A stretch of DNA of 32,462 nt from an uncultured Lachnospiraceae bacterium (GTDB lineage Bacteria > Bacillota > Clostridia > Lachnospirales > Lachnospiraceae). Location of the stretch: NCBI GenBank assembly GCA_910587095.1, contig CAJUMJ010000024.1, positions 1-32,462 on the forward strand, read 5' to 3'. Position 1 is the stretch's first letter. Every line of letters starts with the position of its first letter. A model generated the notes under the pieces. That model worked only from the letters and a program-made list of their open reading frames with translations. It did no database searches and was not told where the DNA came from. The translations under genes were made by a program, and so were the position numbers. Of this stretch, positions 16,780 through 24,162 are shown piece by piece.

Positions 16780-17217
16780 CTAAACTGTCGAACGGAAAAA
16801 CTTCGTCAGCTTGCCCAGGGCGCTCTGTAACGCCTCCTGCTCCTGTTTTGTCAGCTCCTTTAAAACCGCGTCTATCATCTCTTCGTGGAATCTCCGGTGA
16901 TGAAGATAGGCCCGTTTCCCTTTTTCGGAGAGGGAAACAAGAACCACCCGCCTGTCTTCTTCGCTGCGGGTTCTGTCTACATAGCCTTTTTTTACAAGGC
17001 TGTTAACCGAAATCGTCAGCGTCCCCGTCGTAACCTCAAGTTCTCTCGCTATGCTGGTCATATTCTTGGCCCTGTCCGGGCCGATCGCCTCTATCACGTG
17101 CATATCGTTGGCCGTCACATCCCGGTACTCCTCCGTCCGGATCGCCCGCTCCTCCAGTGTGTTAATGTCCCGGAACAATCTGACTAACACCTCATTTAAT
17201 GTACTGTTGATATCCAT
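16780..17217 (-). CDS. fabT: MarR-family regulator, FabT type
   Basis: This is a 145-aa winged-helix regulator starting MDINSTLNEVLVRLF. The recognition region is MTSIARELEVTTGTLTISVNSLVKKGYV, followed by the wing RTRSEEDRRVVLVSLSEKG. Length and sequence resemble FabT, which represses fatty-acid synthesis genes in Firmicutes. I chose ATG 17217, which has AAGGGGAG just before it; the longer frame to 17298 has no ribosome site. A FabT-like box overlaps its own promoter, suggesting autorepression. No fatty-acid synthesis genes lie beside it in this window, which is unusual because such a gene normally leads the fab operon. The FabT name is therefore tentative. Confidence 0.85.
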   Translation of the reverse strand: MDINSTLNEVLVRLFRDINTLEERAIRTEEYRDVTANDMHVIEAIGPDRAKNMTSIARELEVTTGTLTISVNSLVKKGYVDRTRSEEDRRVVLVSLSEKGKRAYLHHRRFHEEMIDAVLKELTKQEQEALQSALGKLTKFFRSTV

Positions 17218-17288
17218 TGTTCTCCCCTTTGCAGTCGGACGCGGGAAAAAATGTCCGCTTCCGCCGTATTGCCTTTTGCGCTTTACAC

Positions 17289-17319
17289 AGTTTAACAAAA
17301 AATAGTTTGAAAGTCAAAC
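17289..17319 (-). promoter_or_regulatory. Promoter and FabT-like operator of the MarR gene
   Basis: On the minus strand TTGACT (17312-17317) and TAAACT (17289-17294) are 17 bp apart. The palindrome GTTTGAaagTCAAAC (17305-17319) overlaps the -35 box. The streptococcal FabT site has TTTGA/TCAAA arms with a 3-5 bp centre, so this fits in form. Confidence 0.65.
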
Positions 17320-17429
17320 ATTCTTCTCTCCCGAAAGTACTAATTATAAATTTTAGTTTATACTTTCTTTCGCTTTTCTTTCGAATTTTGACACATCCCA
17401 TTCACAAATTACGGGTATAGTAATTATTG

Positions 17430-17661
17430 TAGTTAAGACAGAGCCGGATAAAGCATTCGGCCCGCAGGAATTCCTACATAGATTCTTGGGCGGTGGTTAC
17501 ACTACACAATATAATGGAGCTGCCGGTGCTGATTCGGTGCCGACCGGCTTCGCCTAACCATAACAGCGCGCATTTACCTGCGCCTGTTGACATATATTTG
17601 ATCCAACATTTCTATCCTTCTCACACACGGGAAACGGCGCCCTTTGCGGAGCGCCGTTTTT
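17430..17661 (+). ncRNA. Probable structured non-coding RNA with its own terminator, unassigned
   Basis: This 440-nt gene-free interval contains a series of nested pairings. Hairpin GCCGGAT/ATTCGGC spans about 17443-17461. CGCAGG (17463-17468) can pair with CCTGCG (17577-17582). TGGTTA (about 17493) pairs with TAACCA (about 17555). An inner GCCGGT/ACCGGC hairpin lies at about 17522-17548, and AACAG...CTGTT lies on the 3' side. It ends in a strong terminator. TATAGT (17416-17421) may be a -10; TTGACA (17388-17393) lies upstream but with 22-bp spacing. The interrupted-rod layout and length would suit a 6S-like RNA, but I cannot match it to 6S or to a known riboswitch. A 91-codon frame here looks spurious. 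From 17662 to 17858 I see no gene. Confidence 0.45.
17632..17661 (+). terminator. Terminator of the structured RNA
   Basis: AAACGGCGC(10 nt)GCGCCGTTT followed by TT. The A-rich and T-rich flanks make a strong intrinsic terminator. No protein gene on the plus strand ends near it, which supports a non-coding transcript upstream. Confidence 0.8.
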
Positions 17662-17858
17662 CATGTAATTTATGCTGCCATTTCTCTGTAAAGCGCAAGT
17701 TTTTTGTTACAATCGCTTTTCCTCGCAGATGGCGACACAATTTCAACGACCAATCCGGCGCGCCCTGACAGCCCTTCGTATCCAGCCTGTCCCTGTCGCA
17801 AACCGCGGACAGTCCCCTAAATATGTCAGGAACGAAAAAACGATTGTTCCGCTCTCTG

Positions 17859-18392
17859 CTATGTCAGCATCTTTCCCGCCAGCACGATACTCGCCGCAAT
17901 CCCCGCCAGGGTGGCAAGCAGCGCGCCCTTAAGTGTATGGCGCGTCTTTGTGACCTTTGCTGCCAGAAAATAGACGCTCATTGTATAGAAGATCGTCTCC
18001 GTGCAACTCATCATAATGGAGGTTGTGAGCCCGATCAGGGAATCCGGCCCATGGTTTTTAAAGATATCAAGCACAAGCCCCGTCGCAGCCGACGAGGAAA
18101 ACATCTTTACGAGCATGAGCGGCACCAGCTCCGGGGAAAAGCCAAGCCTCCCCGCCACACCTGAAAAAAGCCCGCCCAAAAATTCCAGGAATCCCGAAGC
18201 GCGCAAAACACCCACGGCCACCATCAGCCCGATCAATGTGGGCATAATCTGTATCACCGTGTGAAAGCCATCCTTCGCCCCCTTGATAAAATCCTCGTAC
18301 ACATTACAGCGGTTTGAAATGCCGTACGCTACAATATAAAACAAGATAACAGGTATGATAATATTGGAAATATTGGATAAAACAGATGCCAT
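17859..18392 (-). CDS. spmB: Spore maturation protein B
   Basis: This is a 177-aa membrane protein of the nucleoside-recognition (Gate) family that matches SpmB along its full length. Recognisable parts are the N-terminal hydrophobic helix, YEDFIKGAKDGF, LVAVGVLRASGFLEFL, PLMLVKMFSSSAATGL and GPDSLIGLTTSIMMSCTETIFYTMSVYF. In Bacillus, SpmA and SpmB help dehydrate the spore core. The ATG at 18392 has a weak GTGAG seven bases upstream; a GTG at 18404 is an alternative giving 181 aa. No spmA lies on either side, although the two genes are usually adjacent. This implies a sporulating or formerly sporulating host. Confidence 0.87.
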   Translation of the reverse strand: MASVLSNISNIIIPVILFYIVAYGISNRCNVYEDFIKGAKDGFHTVIQIMPTLIGLMVAVGVLRASGFLEFLGGLFSGVAGRLGFSPELVPLMLVKMFSSSAATGLVLDIFKNHGPDSLIGLTTSIMMSCTETIFYTMSVYFLAAKVTKTRHTLKGALLATLAGIAASIVLAGKMLT

Positions 18393-18561
18393 AGCCAAAC
18401 TCACGAAACGGTTTTATAAAAATCTATGCCATAATCGCCCCGTCTATACGTAACAATCCACACTGCAGCAATTTCCTGTAAATAGGCTAAGGAGATTTTA
18501 AAAAAGCGTTGCCAGCCGCGGTCAACGCTGTTACCATGAAAGCAGAAAGGTGGAATGACAA

Positions 18562-19680
18562 ATGAGCACTCTGAAGAAATTTGATTTAAGTGAAATCCCT
18601 TACTATAAAGTACACGGGCGCACGATTCCGAAAATCCGCCCGCTGCCGCTTTTTTATAACGGAAGCGCTGTAGAGCTGAACGTATCCGGTTGCGAGCTTT
18701 GGGTTGATCTGGAGGTCAGTTGGCATACGCTGGAAATATGGGTGACCATAGAAGTTAACGGAGCGCCCGTAAGCCGTCTCATGTTAATGCCGGGAAATCA
18801 TTCCCTGTGCCTGTTTCGCGGCATGAGCCCGGAACCGGTCAAAAACGTGCGCGTCACCAGAGAAACGCAGGCCATGACAGAGGACGAGGACTGCTGTCTT
18901 ATCGTCCATGGTTTTCAAACGGACGGCCTCTTTTATCCCGTTCCTCAGGGAAAGTATACTTTGGAATTTGTAGGCGACAGTATTACTTCCGGAGAGGGCA
19001 CCTACGGCGCGATAGGGGATCCTGACTGGATTCCCATGTACATGAGCTACAGCCGCGATTACGCAAAAATGACAGCCGAAGCGCTCGGCGCAGACGCCTG
19101 TATCATCTCAAAGGGCGGCTGGGGCGTACTCTCCGGCTGGGACAACAATCCAAATTGCAATATCCCCTCCCGCTACGAACAGCTCTGCGGCCTCTGCTGC
19201 GGTTCCAAAAACGAGAGCCTTGGCGCTTTTAAACCCTATGACTTCTCCACGAGAGAGACAGATGCCGTGATCGTCAATCTGGGCACGAACGACGCCTCCG
19301 CTTTTTTACAGCCCGCCTGGCATGATCCCGCCACGGGCAGGACATTTAAGCAGCGCCTCAACCCGGACGGCACCTGCCACAAGGAGGATTTAAACCGTTT
19401 TGAGGACGCTGTCGTCTCCTTCCTTCACATGCTGCGCAGGCACAATCCAAAAGCGCATATTGTCTGGTGCTACGGTATGCTCGGTTATGAGCTCTCCTTC
19501 GCAATAAATGACGCCATGACCCGTTATATAAGAGAAAGCGGCGATCACAACGTCATCTACTTACAGCTACCTAACACCACCGAGGAGACAGTCGGCTCCA
19601 ACGGTCATCCCGGGAAGCTTTCCCACGAAAGGGCGGCGCGGGTGCTGACCGAGTATCTGCGAAGCTATCTATCTCTCTAG
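18562..19680 (+). CDS. SGNH-family esterase, CE2-like, with N-terminal beta-sandwich domain
   Basis: This is a 372-aa protein with no signal peptide, so probably cytoplasmic. Residues 1-130 look like the jelly-roll domain of carbohydrate esterase family 2, and residues 134-372 are an SGNH hydrolase. Catalytic Ser140 is in VGDSITSGEG, block III is NLGTND (N243), and catalytic His349 is in SNGHPG. The Asp that normally lies three residues before the His is replaced by Ser, as in CE2 members that work with a Ser-His dyad. CE2 enzymes remove acetyl groups from sugars or glycans, so a role in sugar deacetylation is likely. The ATG has AAAGGTGG 8 nt upstream. It ends before a bidirectional terminator shared with the ROK gene. 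Confidence 0.85.
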   Translation: MSTLKKFDLSEIPYYKVHGRTIPKIRPLPLFYNGSAVELNVSGCELWVDLEVSWHTLEIWVTIEVNGAPVSRLMLMPGNHSLCLFRGMSPEPVKNVRVTRETQAMTEDEDCCLIVHGFQTDGLFYPVPQGKYTLEFVGDSITSGEGTYGAIGDPDWIPMYMSYSRDYAKMTAEALGADACIISKGGWGVLSGWDNNPNCNIPSRYEQLCGLCCGSKNESLGAFKPYDFSTRETDAVIVNLGTNDASAFLQPAWHDPATGRTFKQRLNPDGTCHKEDLNRFEDAVVSFLHMLRRHNPKAHIVWCYGMLGYELSFAINDAMTRYIRESGDHNVIYLQLPNTTEETVGSNGHPGKLSHERAARVLTEYLRSYLSL

Positions 19681-19686
19681 CCTCCA

Positions 19687-19798
19687 TTTCCGCTATGCGG
19701 AATCTCAAAATCCACGGACGAACAAGTTCGTCCTGAAAAACGCCCGTTTTGGGCGTTTTTCGACGTGAAACGTAGTTGCCAAGCAACTCCGTTTCACG
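19687..19798. repeat. Multi-hairpin mosaic repeat A
   Basis: Four consecutive hairpins are seen: TTCCGC/GCGGAA, GGACGAACaaGTTCGTCC, the terminator stem at 19736-19760, and CGTGAAACG/CGTTTCACG with an inner AGTTGC/GCAACT. The last overlaps the ROK stop codon. The first two and the bases between them (TCTCAAAATCCACG) recur in mosaics B and C. Confidence 0.8.
19736..19760. terminator. Bidirectional terminator between the SGNH and ROK genes
   Basis: AAAAACGCCC(5 nt)GGGCGTTTTT is a perfect 10-bp stem with A-run and T-run, so it can end transcription from both convergent genes. Confidence 0.88.
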
Positions 19799-20663
19799 CC
19801 AACTCCATGAGCCCTAATTTTAGCGCTCCCATAATGCCTTGCTTATCATCGAGGCTCTGCACCACAATATAGGTATCGAGATCTTCGATCTCTTTTGTCC
19901 TGACATAACCGTTTAACAGCTCCTTAAATTTTTCTCGCACGAGCGGAAGAAGCTGTGTCTGGTGCATGACGCCGCCGCCCAAAATAATTCGCTGGGGAGA
20001 AACGAGCATCGTATAGTTTACAAGAGCCTGCGCAATGTACGCCGCCTCCATCTCCCACACCTCTTCCCTGTCGGAGAGCTCATATGCCTTTTTCCCCCAT
20101 CTCGCCTCGATGGCCGGACCTGCCGCCAGACTTTCCATACAGTTTTTATGGAAGGGGCAGCGGCCCTCGTAAGTATCGTTCGGAAGTCTGTTCAAAAGAA
20201 TATGGCCGCCCTCGGGATGCATCATACCGTGCAATAGCCTGCCGTCCACAATCACACCCACACCCACGCCGGTGCCGATCGTTATATAGACGCAGCTATG
20301 AAGACCCTTTGCAATCCCCCAGGTGTACTCTCCGAGTGCCGAACCGTTCACGTCCGTGTCAAAACCGACCGGCACGCCAAGCTCCTTTTTAAACGTTCCG
20401 ACCATATCGTAATTTTGCCACGCAAGCTTCGGCGCGGTCGTAATGTAACCATATGTTTCGGAATTCCTGTCCAAATCGACAGGACCGAAACAGCCGATGC
20501 CGAGTGCTTCTATCTCCTTCCCTTTAAAAAAGGAAAGCAGCTTCGGCACGGTAATTTCCGGCGTTTCAGTCGGAATCGAAACCTGCTCCAATATTTCGCC
20601 GTTTTCATTGCCGATGGCACACACCATCTTTGTGCCGCCCGCCTCCAATGCTCCTAATATCAT
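19794..20663 (-). CDS. ROK-family sugar kinase, fructokinase-like
   Basis: This 289-aa cytoplasmic kinase phosphorylates a hexose with ATP. The N-terminal ATP-binding motif is LEAGGTKMVCAIG. Catalytic Asp is in GFDTDVNGSALGE. The phosphate motif is TIGTGVGVGVIVDG, and the zinc site is GGHILLNR...CPFHKNCMES with His and Cys ligands. The close match is to ScrK/GmuE-type fructokinases of Firmicutes, but ROK enzymes also use glucose, mannose or allose. The ATG overlaps the stop of the preceding FAD gene by four bases, with AAGGAGG upstream, so translation is coupled. It is the last gene of the udp, FAD, ROK operon. Confidence 0.9.
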   Translation of the reverse strand: MILGALEAGGTKMVCAIGNENGEILEQVSIPTETPEITVPKLLSFFKGKEIEALGIGCFGPVDLDRNSETYGYITTAPKLAWQNYDMVGTFKKELGVPVGFDTDVNGSALGEYTWGIAKGLHSCVYITIGTGVGVGVIVDGRLLHGMMHPEGGHILLNRLPNDTYEGRCPFHKNCMESLAAGPAIEARWGKKAYELSDREEVWEMEAAYIAQALVNYTMLVSPQRIILGGGVMHQTQLLPLVREKFKELLNGYVRTKEIEDLDTYIVVQSLDDKQGIMGALKLGLMELA

Positions 20664-22042
20664 ATACTGCCTCCTTCGTTTTCCACAATCTCCCTCGCCA
20701 CGTATACCCCGCTGGCGGATGCGTGCGACAAGGAGTGCGTCACTCCGCTGCCATCTCCGATGATATAAAGCCCCCTGTGCTTCGTCTCAAGATGCTCGTC
20801 AATCTCCACTTCCATATTGTAGAACTTGACCTCCACGCCGTAGAGCAAGGTATCGTCGTTCGCGGTGCCCGGCGCAATCTTGTCCAGGGCATAGATCATC
20901 TCGATAATGCCGTCCAGAATCCGCTTCGGAAGTACAAGACTCAAATCTCCCGGCGTGGCGGCAAGAGTCGGTTCGATCACTCCCTCGGCAATCCGCTTTT
21001 CATTGCTCCTCCTGCCTCGCACAAGATCGCCGAACCGCTGTACAATCACACCGCCGCCCAGCATATTGGAAAGTCTCGCAATGCTTTCTCCATAGCCGTT
21101 GCTGTCCTTAAAGGGTTCGGAAAAATGCTTCGCCACAAGAAGCGCAAAGTTTGTATTCTCCGTCCGCTTCTCCGCTCCCTCGTAGCTGTGGCCGTTCACC
21201 GTCACAATGCCGTTGGTATTTTCATTGACCACAATGCCATGCGGATTCATACAGAAAGTTCTCACACTGTCCTCAAATTTTTCCGTGCGGTAAACGATTT
21301 TGCTCTCGTAGAGTTCATCCGTCAAATGGGAGAAAATTACCGCCGGAAGCTCCACACGCACACCAATGTCCACCCGGTTTGATTTCGTGTTGATGGACAG
21401 CTCTTTGCAAATTTTTTCCATCCACTTACTGCCGCTTCGCCCCACAGATATGACGCACTTGTCACATTCGTAAGCCGTTTTTTCGACAACTATCCTGAAA
21501 CCGTCTTCTGACCGCTCCACCGATCTGACCGGCGTATCGAAATAAAATTCCACCTTATCCTTTAACTCGGCATACAGATTTTCCAGCACGATATAGTTGA
21601 TATCCGTTCCCAGGTGGCGAACGGAAGCGTCCAGCAGATTCAGATTATTTTGCAGGCACAGCTTTTTAAAATGAGTTCCGGCGGTCGTGTACAGCTTCGT
21701 CCCCTCGCCGCCGTATTTCATATTGATCTCATCCACATAGCGCATCAACTCAATCGCCTTTTTCTTACCCACAAACTCGTGAAGCGTACCTCCGAAATCA
21801 TTGGTAATATTATATTTTCCGTCGGAAAAAGCGCCCGCACCTCCAAAACCGCTCATAATCGAACAGCTCTGACAGCCAATGCAGGTTTTCACCTTATCGC
21901 CGTCTATAGGACAGTGGCGTTTTTTCAGCGTATGTCCCGCCTCAAACACCGCAATCTTTAAATCCGGCCTCTTTCTTGTCAGCTCGTAAGCCGAGTATAT
22001 ACCGCCCGGCCCCGCGCCTATGATAATCACGTCATATCTCAT
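20660..22042 (-). CDS. FAD-dependent dehydrogenase, uncharacterised (COG2509-like)
   Basis: This is a 460-aa cytoplasmic flavoprotein. The N-terminal dinucleotide fold is MRYDVIIIGAGPGGIYSAYELTRK. A Cys motif CIGCQSC (about 55-61) and GFGGAGAFSDGKYN typical of the family follow. The C-terminal FAD contact is GLYIIGDGSGVTHSLSHASASG. The reaction is unknown; related proteins are annotated as NAD(P)/FAD-dependent oxidoreductases, and the Cys cluster could be a redox or metal site. I chose ATG 22042 because GGAGG lies 5 nt upstream; the longer frame from 22078 overlaps the udp end and lacks a better site. It sits between udp and the ROK kinase in a tight operon. Confidence 0.87.
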   Translation of the reverse strand: MRYDVIIIGAGPGGIYSAYELTRKRPDLKIAVFEAGHTLKKRHCPIDGDKVKTCIGCQSCSIMSGFGGAGAFSDGKYNITNDFGGTLHEFVGKKKAIELMRYVDEINMKYGGEGTKLYTTAGTHFKKLCLQNNLNLLDASVRHLGTDINYIVLENLYAELKDKVEFYFDTPVRSVERSEDGFRIVVEKTAYECDKCVISVGRSGSKWMEKICKELSINTKSNRVDIGVRVELPAVIFSHLTDELYESKIVYRTEKFEDSVRTFCMNPHGIVVNENTNGIVTVNGHSYEGAEKRTENTNFALLVAKHFSEPFKDSNGYGESIARLSNMLGGGVIVQRFGDLVRGRRSNEKRIAEGVIEPTLAATPGDLSLVLPKRILDGIIEMIYALDKIAPGTANDDTLLYGVEVKFYNMEVEIDEHLETKHRGLYIIGDGSGVTHSLSHASASGVYVAREIVENEGGSI

Positions 22043-22074
22043 ATATACCTCCGTACCGGGCATTTTTTCATTTC

Positions 22075-22845
22075 TCAATCTTTCCCGATCAAACTCCGAA
22101 CCGCCTCCACGGCCACGCGAATTGCCATATCCGTGTCATGCGCCACCGGATTGTCCAGCCCGAGCTTTTCGCGCTCCTGGTTCGCCACTACGAGGAAACA
22201 AGCCCCGGCTCTCACCCGCAGATAACTCGCCACGGTGAAAAGCGCCGCCGACTCCATCTCGGAGGCAAGGCACCCCAGTCTTTTCCACGCCTCCCATTTA
22301 TTCGTAAGCTCATAGGAAACCGGCTTCGTCTCCGGTTCATGCTGCCCGTAAAAGGAATCCTTGGCCTGCACCACGCCCACATGGAAAGGATATCCCTTCG
22401 CCTCCGCCGCCTTTGCCAGCGCATTGGTCACCGCAAGATCCGGCACCGCCGGAAATTCGATGGGCGCATACTCTCTGCTCGTTCCCTCCATGCGGATCGC
22501 GCCGGTGGCAATCACGATATCACCGCTCTTTACCTCCTTTTGCATACCGCCGCAAGTCCCGATGCGCAGAAAGGTATCCGCCCCGCAGCGCACAAGTTCC
22601 TCCATGGCGATAGCCGCGGAAGGCCCGCCGATCCCTGTGGATGTCACGCTGACCTTCACCCCGCCCAGCGTACCCGTATAGGTGATATATTCCCGGTTGT
22701 CGGCTATCAGAACAGGATCGTCTAAATACTGTGCTATCTTCACACAGCGTTTGGGATCGCCGGGCATAATCACATATCGTCCGATCTCACCTTTCGCCAC
22801 CTGTATGTGATACTGCCTGCTTTCATCCTCCGAATAGTTTTTCAT
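22075..22845 (-). CDS. udp: Uridine phosphorylase-type nucleoside phosphorylase
   Basis: This 256-aa cytoplasmic enzyme cleaves uridine with phosphate to uracil and ribose-1-phosphate. The phosphate-binding start is YVIMPGDPKRC, with STGIGGPSAAIAMEEL, RIGTCGGMQ, and the nucleoside-contacting EMESAALF near residue 195. Length fits the Udp family. I chose ATG 22845 with GGAGG 5 nt upstream; a longer frame to 22887 begins inside a terminator. It is the first gene of an operon with the FAD dehydrogenase and ROK kinase, just after the fucO terminator. No clear promoter is visible, so partial readthrough from fucO may drive it. Confidence 0.9.
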   Translation of the reverse strand: MKNYSEDESRQYHIQVAKGEIGRYVIMPGDPKRCVKIAQYLDDPVLIADNREYITYTGTLGGVKVSVTSTGIGGPSAAIAMEELVRCGADTFLRIGTCGGMQKEVKSGDIVIATGAIRMEGTSREYAPIEFPAVPDLAVTNALAKAAEAKGYPFHVGVVQAKDSFYGQHEPETKPVSYELTNKWEAWKRLGCLASEMESAALFTVASYLRVRAGACFLVVANQEREKLGLDNPVAHDTDMAIRVAVEAVRSLIGKD

Positions 22846-22890
22846 CCCCGCCTCCATGATTTCACTTTTTACAATACCCCAAAGCAAAAA

Positions 22891-22931
22891 ACCGCTGCCT
22901 CACAGACAGAAATAATCCGTAAAGCAGCAGT
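22891..22931 (-). terminator. Terminator after fucO
   Basis: On the minus strand ACTGCTGC pairs with GCAGCGGT (8 bp with one G-T pair) around a 25-nt loop, followed by TTTTTTGC. The long loop suggests partial rather than complete termination. Confidence 0.6.
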
Positions 22932-22952
22932 CTCATTAAAACATAGCCGTCA

Positions 22953-24095
22953 CTACATCAGCTTGCGGAACAGCTCTTTCAGATCCTCTACGCTTGTGTC
23001 CTTCGGATTACCCGGACAGCAAGCATCCGCAAATGCGGACTCCGCCAGGAAATCGAGATCTTCCTCTTTCAGCGCCTCGAGTTTCGACGGAATACCCACA
23101 TCCTCCGAAAGCTGACGCACTGCCGCGATCGCCGCCTTGCGGTATTCATCCTGGGACATTCCTGTCGTGTCAACTCCCATCGCCTCGGCAATGTCCTTAA
23201 ATTTTTCACCTGTCGTCTCCGCGTTATACTCCATAACGATCGGGAGCATCATCGCGCAGGCCACGCCGTGGGGCGTATCGTAAACCGCGCCGAGCGTATG
23301 CGCCATGGAATGTGCGATGCCAAGTCCCACATTGGAAAACGCCATGCCCGTTACAAACTGTCCAAGCGCCATACCCTCGCGTCCTTCCGGCGTATTGTTG
23401 ACGGCGTCACGAAGATTCTCCGCAATCAGCTTGACCGCTTCCAGATTCAGGCAGTCGGCCAGTCTCCACGCCGCTTTTGTCGTATAGCCCTCAATGGCAT
23501 GTGTCAGGGCGTCCATACCCGTCGCCGCTGTCAGGCTTTTGGGCATACTGGACATCATTTCCGGGTCCACAATCGCGATGTCCGGAATGTCATTGACGTC
23601 TACGCACACAAATTTTCTTTTCTTTTCCACATCTGTGATAACATAGTTGATTGTCGCCTCAGCCGCTGTGCCGGCCGTTGTCGGGACGGCAATGGTGTAC
23701 ACCGTCTTATTCTTCGTCGGCGCAACACCCTCCAGGGAGCGCACATCTTCAAACTCAGGGTTATTGATGATAATACCGATCGCCTTGCCGGTATCCATGG
23801 AAGAGCCGCCGCCGATGGTGATCATGTAATCCGCACCCGACGCCTTGTACGCGGCAACGCCAGATTTCACATTCTCAATGGTCGGATTGGGCTTGATGTC
23901 GGAATACACCTCATATGCCAGATTCTCCGCATCCAACAGCTCCGTAACTTTGGCTGTCACCCCAAACTTCACCAGATCCGGATCAGACGCCACAAATGCT
24001 TTCTTAAAACCCTTGCTCTTAATAATCCCCGGAATTTCCTTGATCGCCCCCGCTCCATGATAAGAAATGCCGTTTAATACAAAACGATTGACCAT
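22953..24095 (-). CDS. fucO: Iron-containing alcohol dehydrogenase, lactaldehyde reductase
   Basis: This 380-aa cytoplasmic NAD-dependent group III alcohol dehydrogenase aligns with E. coli FucO throughout. FucO reduces L-lactaldehyde from fucose or rhamnose breakdown to 1,2-propanediol. The nucleotide motif is GGGSSMDTGKAIG near residue 97. Iron ligands are the Asp and His in GMDALTHAIEGY and the two His in HSMAHTLGAVYDTPHG. The segment EFEDVRSLEG and FVCVDVNDIPDIAIVD support FucO over other family members. I prefer ATG 24095 (MVNRF) because AGGAGG lies 8 nt upstream; the ATG at 24101 is only two bases from it. Other fucose or rhamnose genes are not in the window, so substrate remains inferred. 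Confidence 0.9.
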   Translation of the reverse strand: MVNRFVLNGISYHGAGAIKEIPGIIKSKGFKKAFVASDPDLVKFGVTAKVTELLDAENLAYEVYSDIKPNPTIENVKSGVAAYKASGADYMITIGGGSSMDTGKAIGIIINNPEFEDVRSLEGVAPTKNKTVYTIAVPTTAGTAAEATINYVITDVEKKRKFVCVDVNDIPDIAIVDPEMMSSMPKSLTAATGMDALTHAIEGYTTKAAWRLADCLNLEAVKLIAENLRDAVNNTPEGREGMALGQFVTGMAFSNVGLGIAHSMAHTLGAVYDTPHGVACAMMLPIVMEYNAETTGEKFKDIAEAMGVDTTGMSQDEYRKAAIAAVRQLSEDVGIPSKLEALKEEDLDFLAESAFADACCPGNPKDTSVEDLKELFRKLM

Positions 24096-24133
24096 TGCCA
24101 TACCCTCCTTTTTCTTTTTAATGTAACATTTTT

Positions 24134-24162
24134 ATTATAACACAAGTAACAATTATTTTGAA
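24134..24162 (-). promoter_or_regulatory. Predicted promoter of fucO
   Basis: On the minus strand TTCAAA (24157-24162) and TATAAT (24134-24139) are 17 bp apart. The -35 lies in the last codons of the upstream surface-protein gene. Two TGTTAC direct repeats flank the -10 box and might bind a regulator. Confidence 0.5.

Noticed and set aside
17430..17661. Cobalamin, fluoride, cyclic di-GMP or signal-recognition RNA
   Set aside because: Their conserved cores as I know them are not visible, and no downstream gene on the same strand would be controlled.
17493..17768. 91-codon plus-strand frame in the structured RNA region
   Set aside because: It crosses the strong terminator at 17632-17661, has no ribosome site and no family resemblance.
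17662..17858. Possible gene or terminator between the RNA and spmB
   Set aside because: Only a weak GGAAC/GTTCC stem (about 17829-17850) and short GGACAG-type repeats are seen, with no convincing frame.
22888..24077. Long plus-strand frames opposite fucO and the CotH gene
   Set aside because: They are antisense frames over well-supported genes, show no recognisable protein family and lack start sites.
24121..24162. Rex operator in front of fucO
   Set aside because: TTGTTA occurs, but the second arm TTAACAA is missing. Only TGTTAC direct repeats are present.
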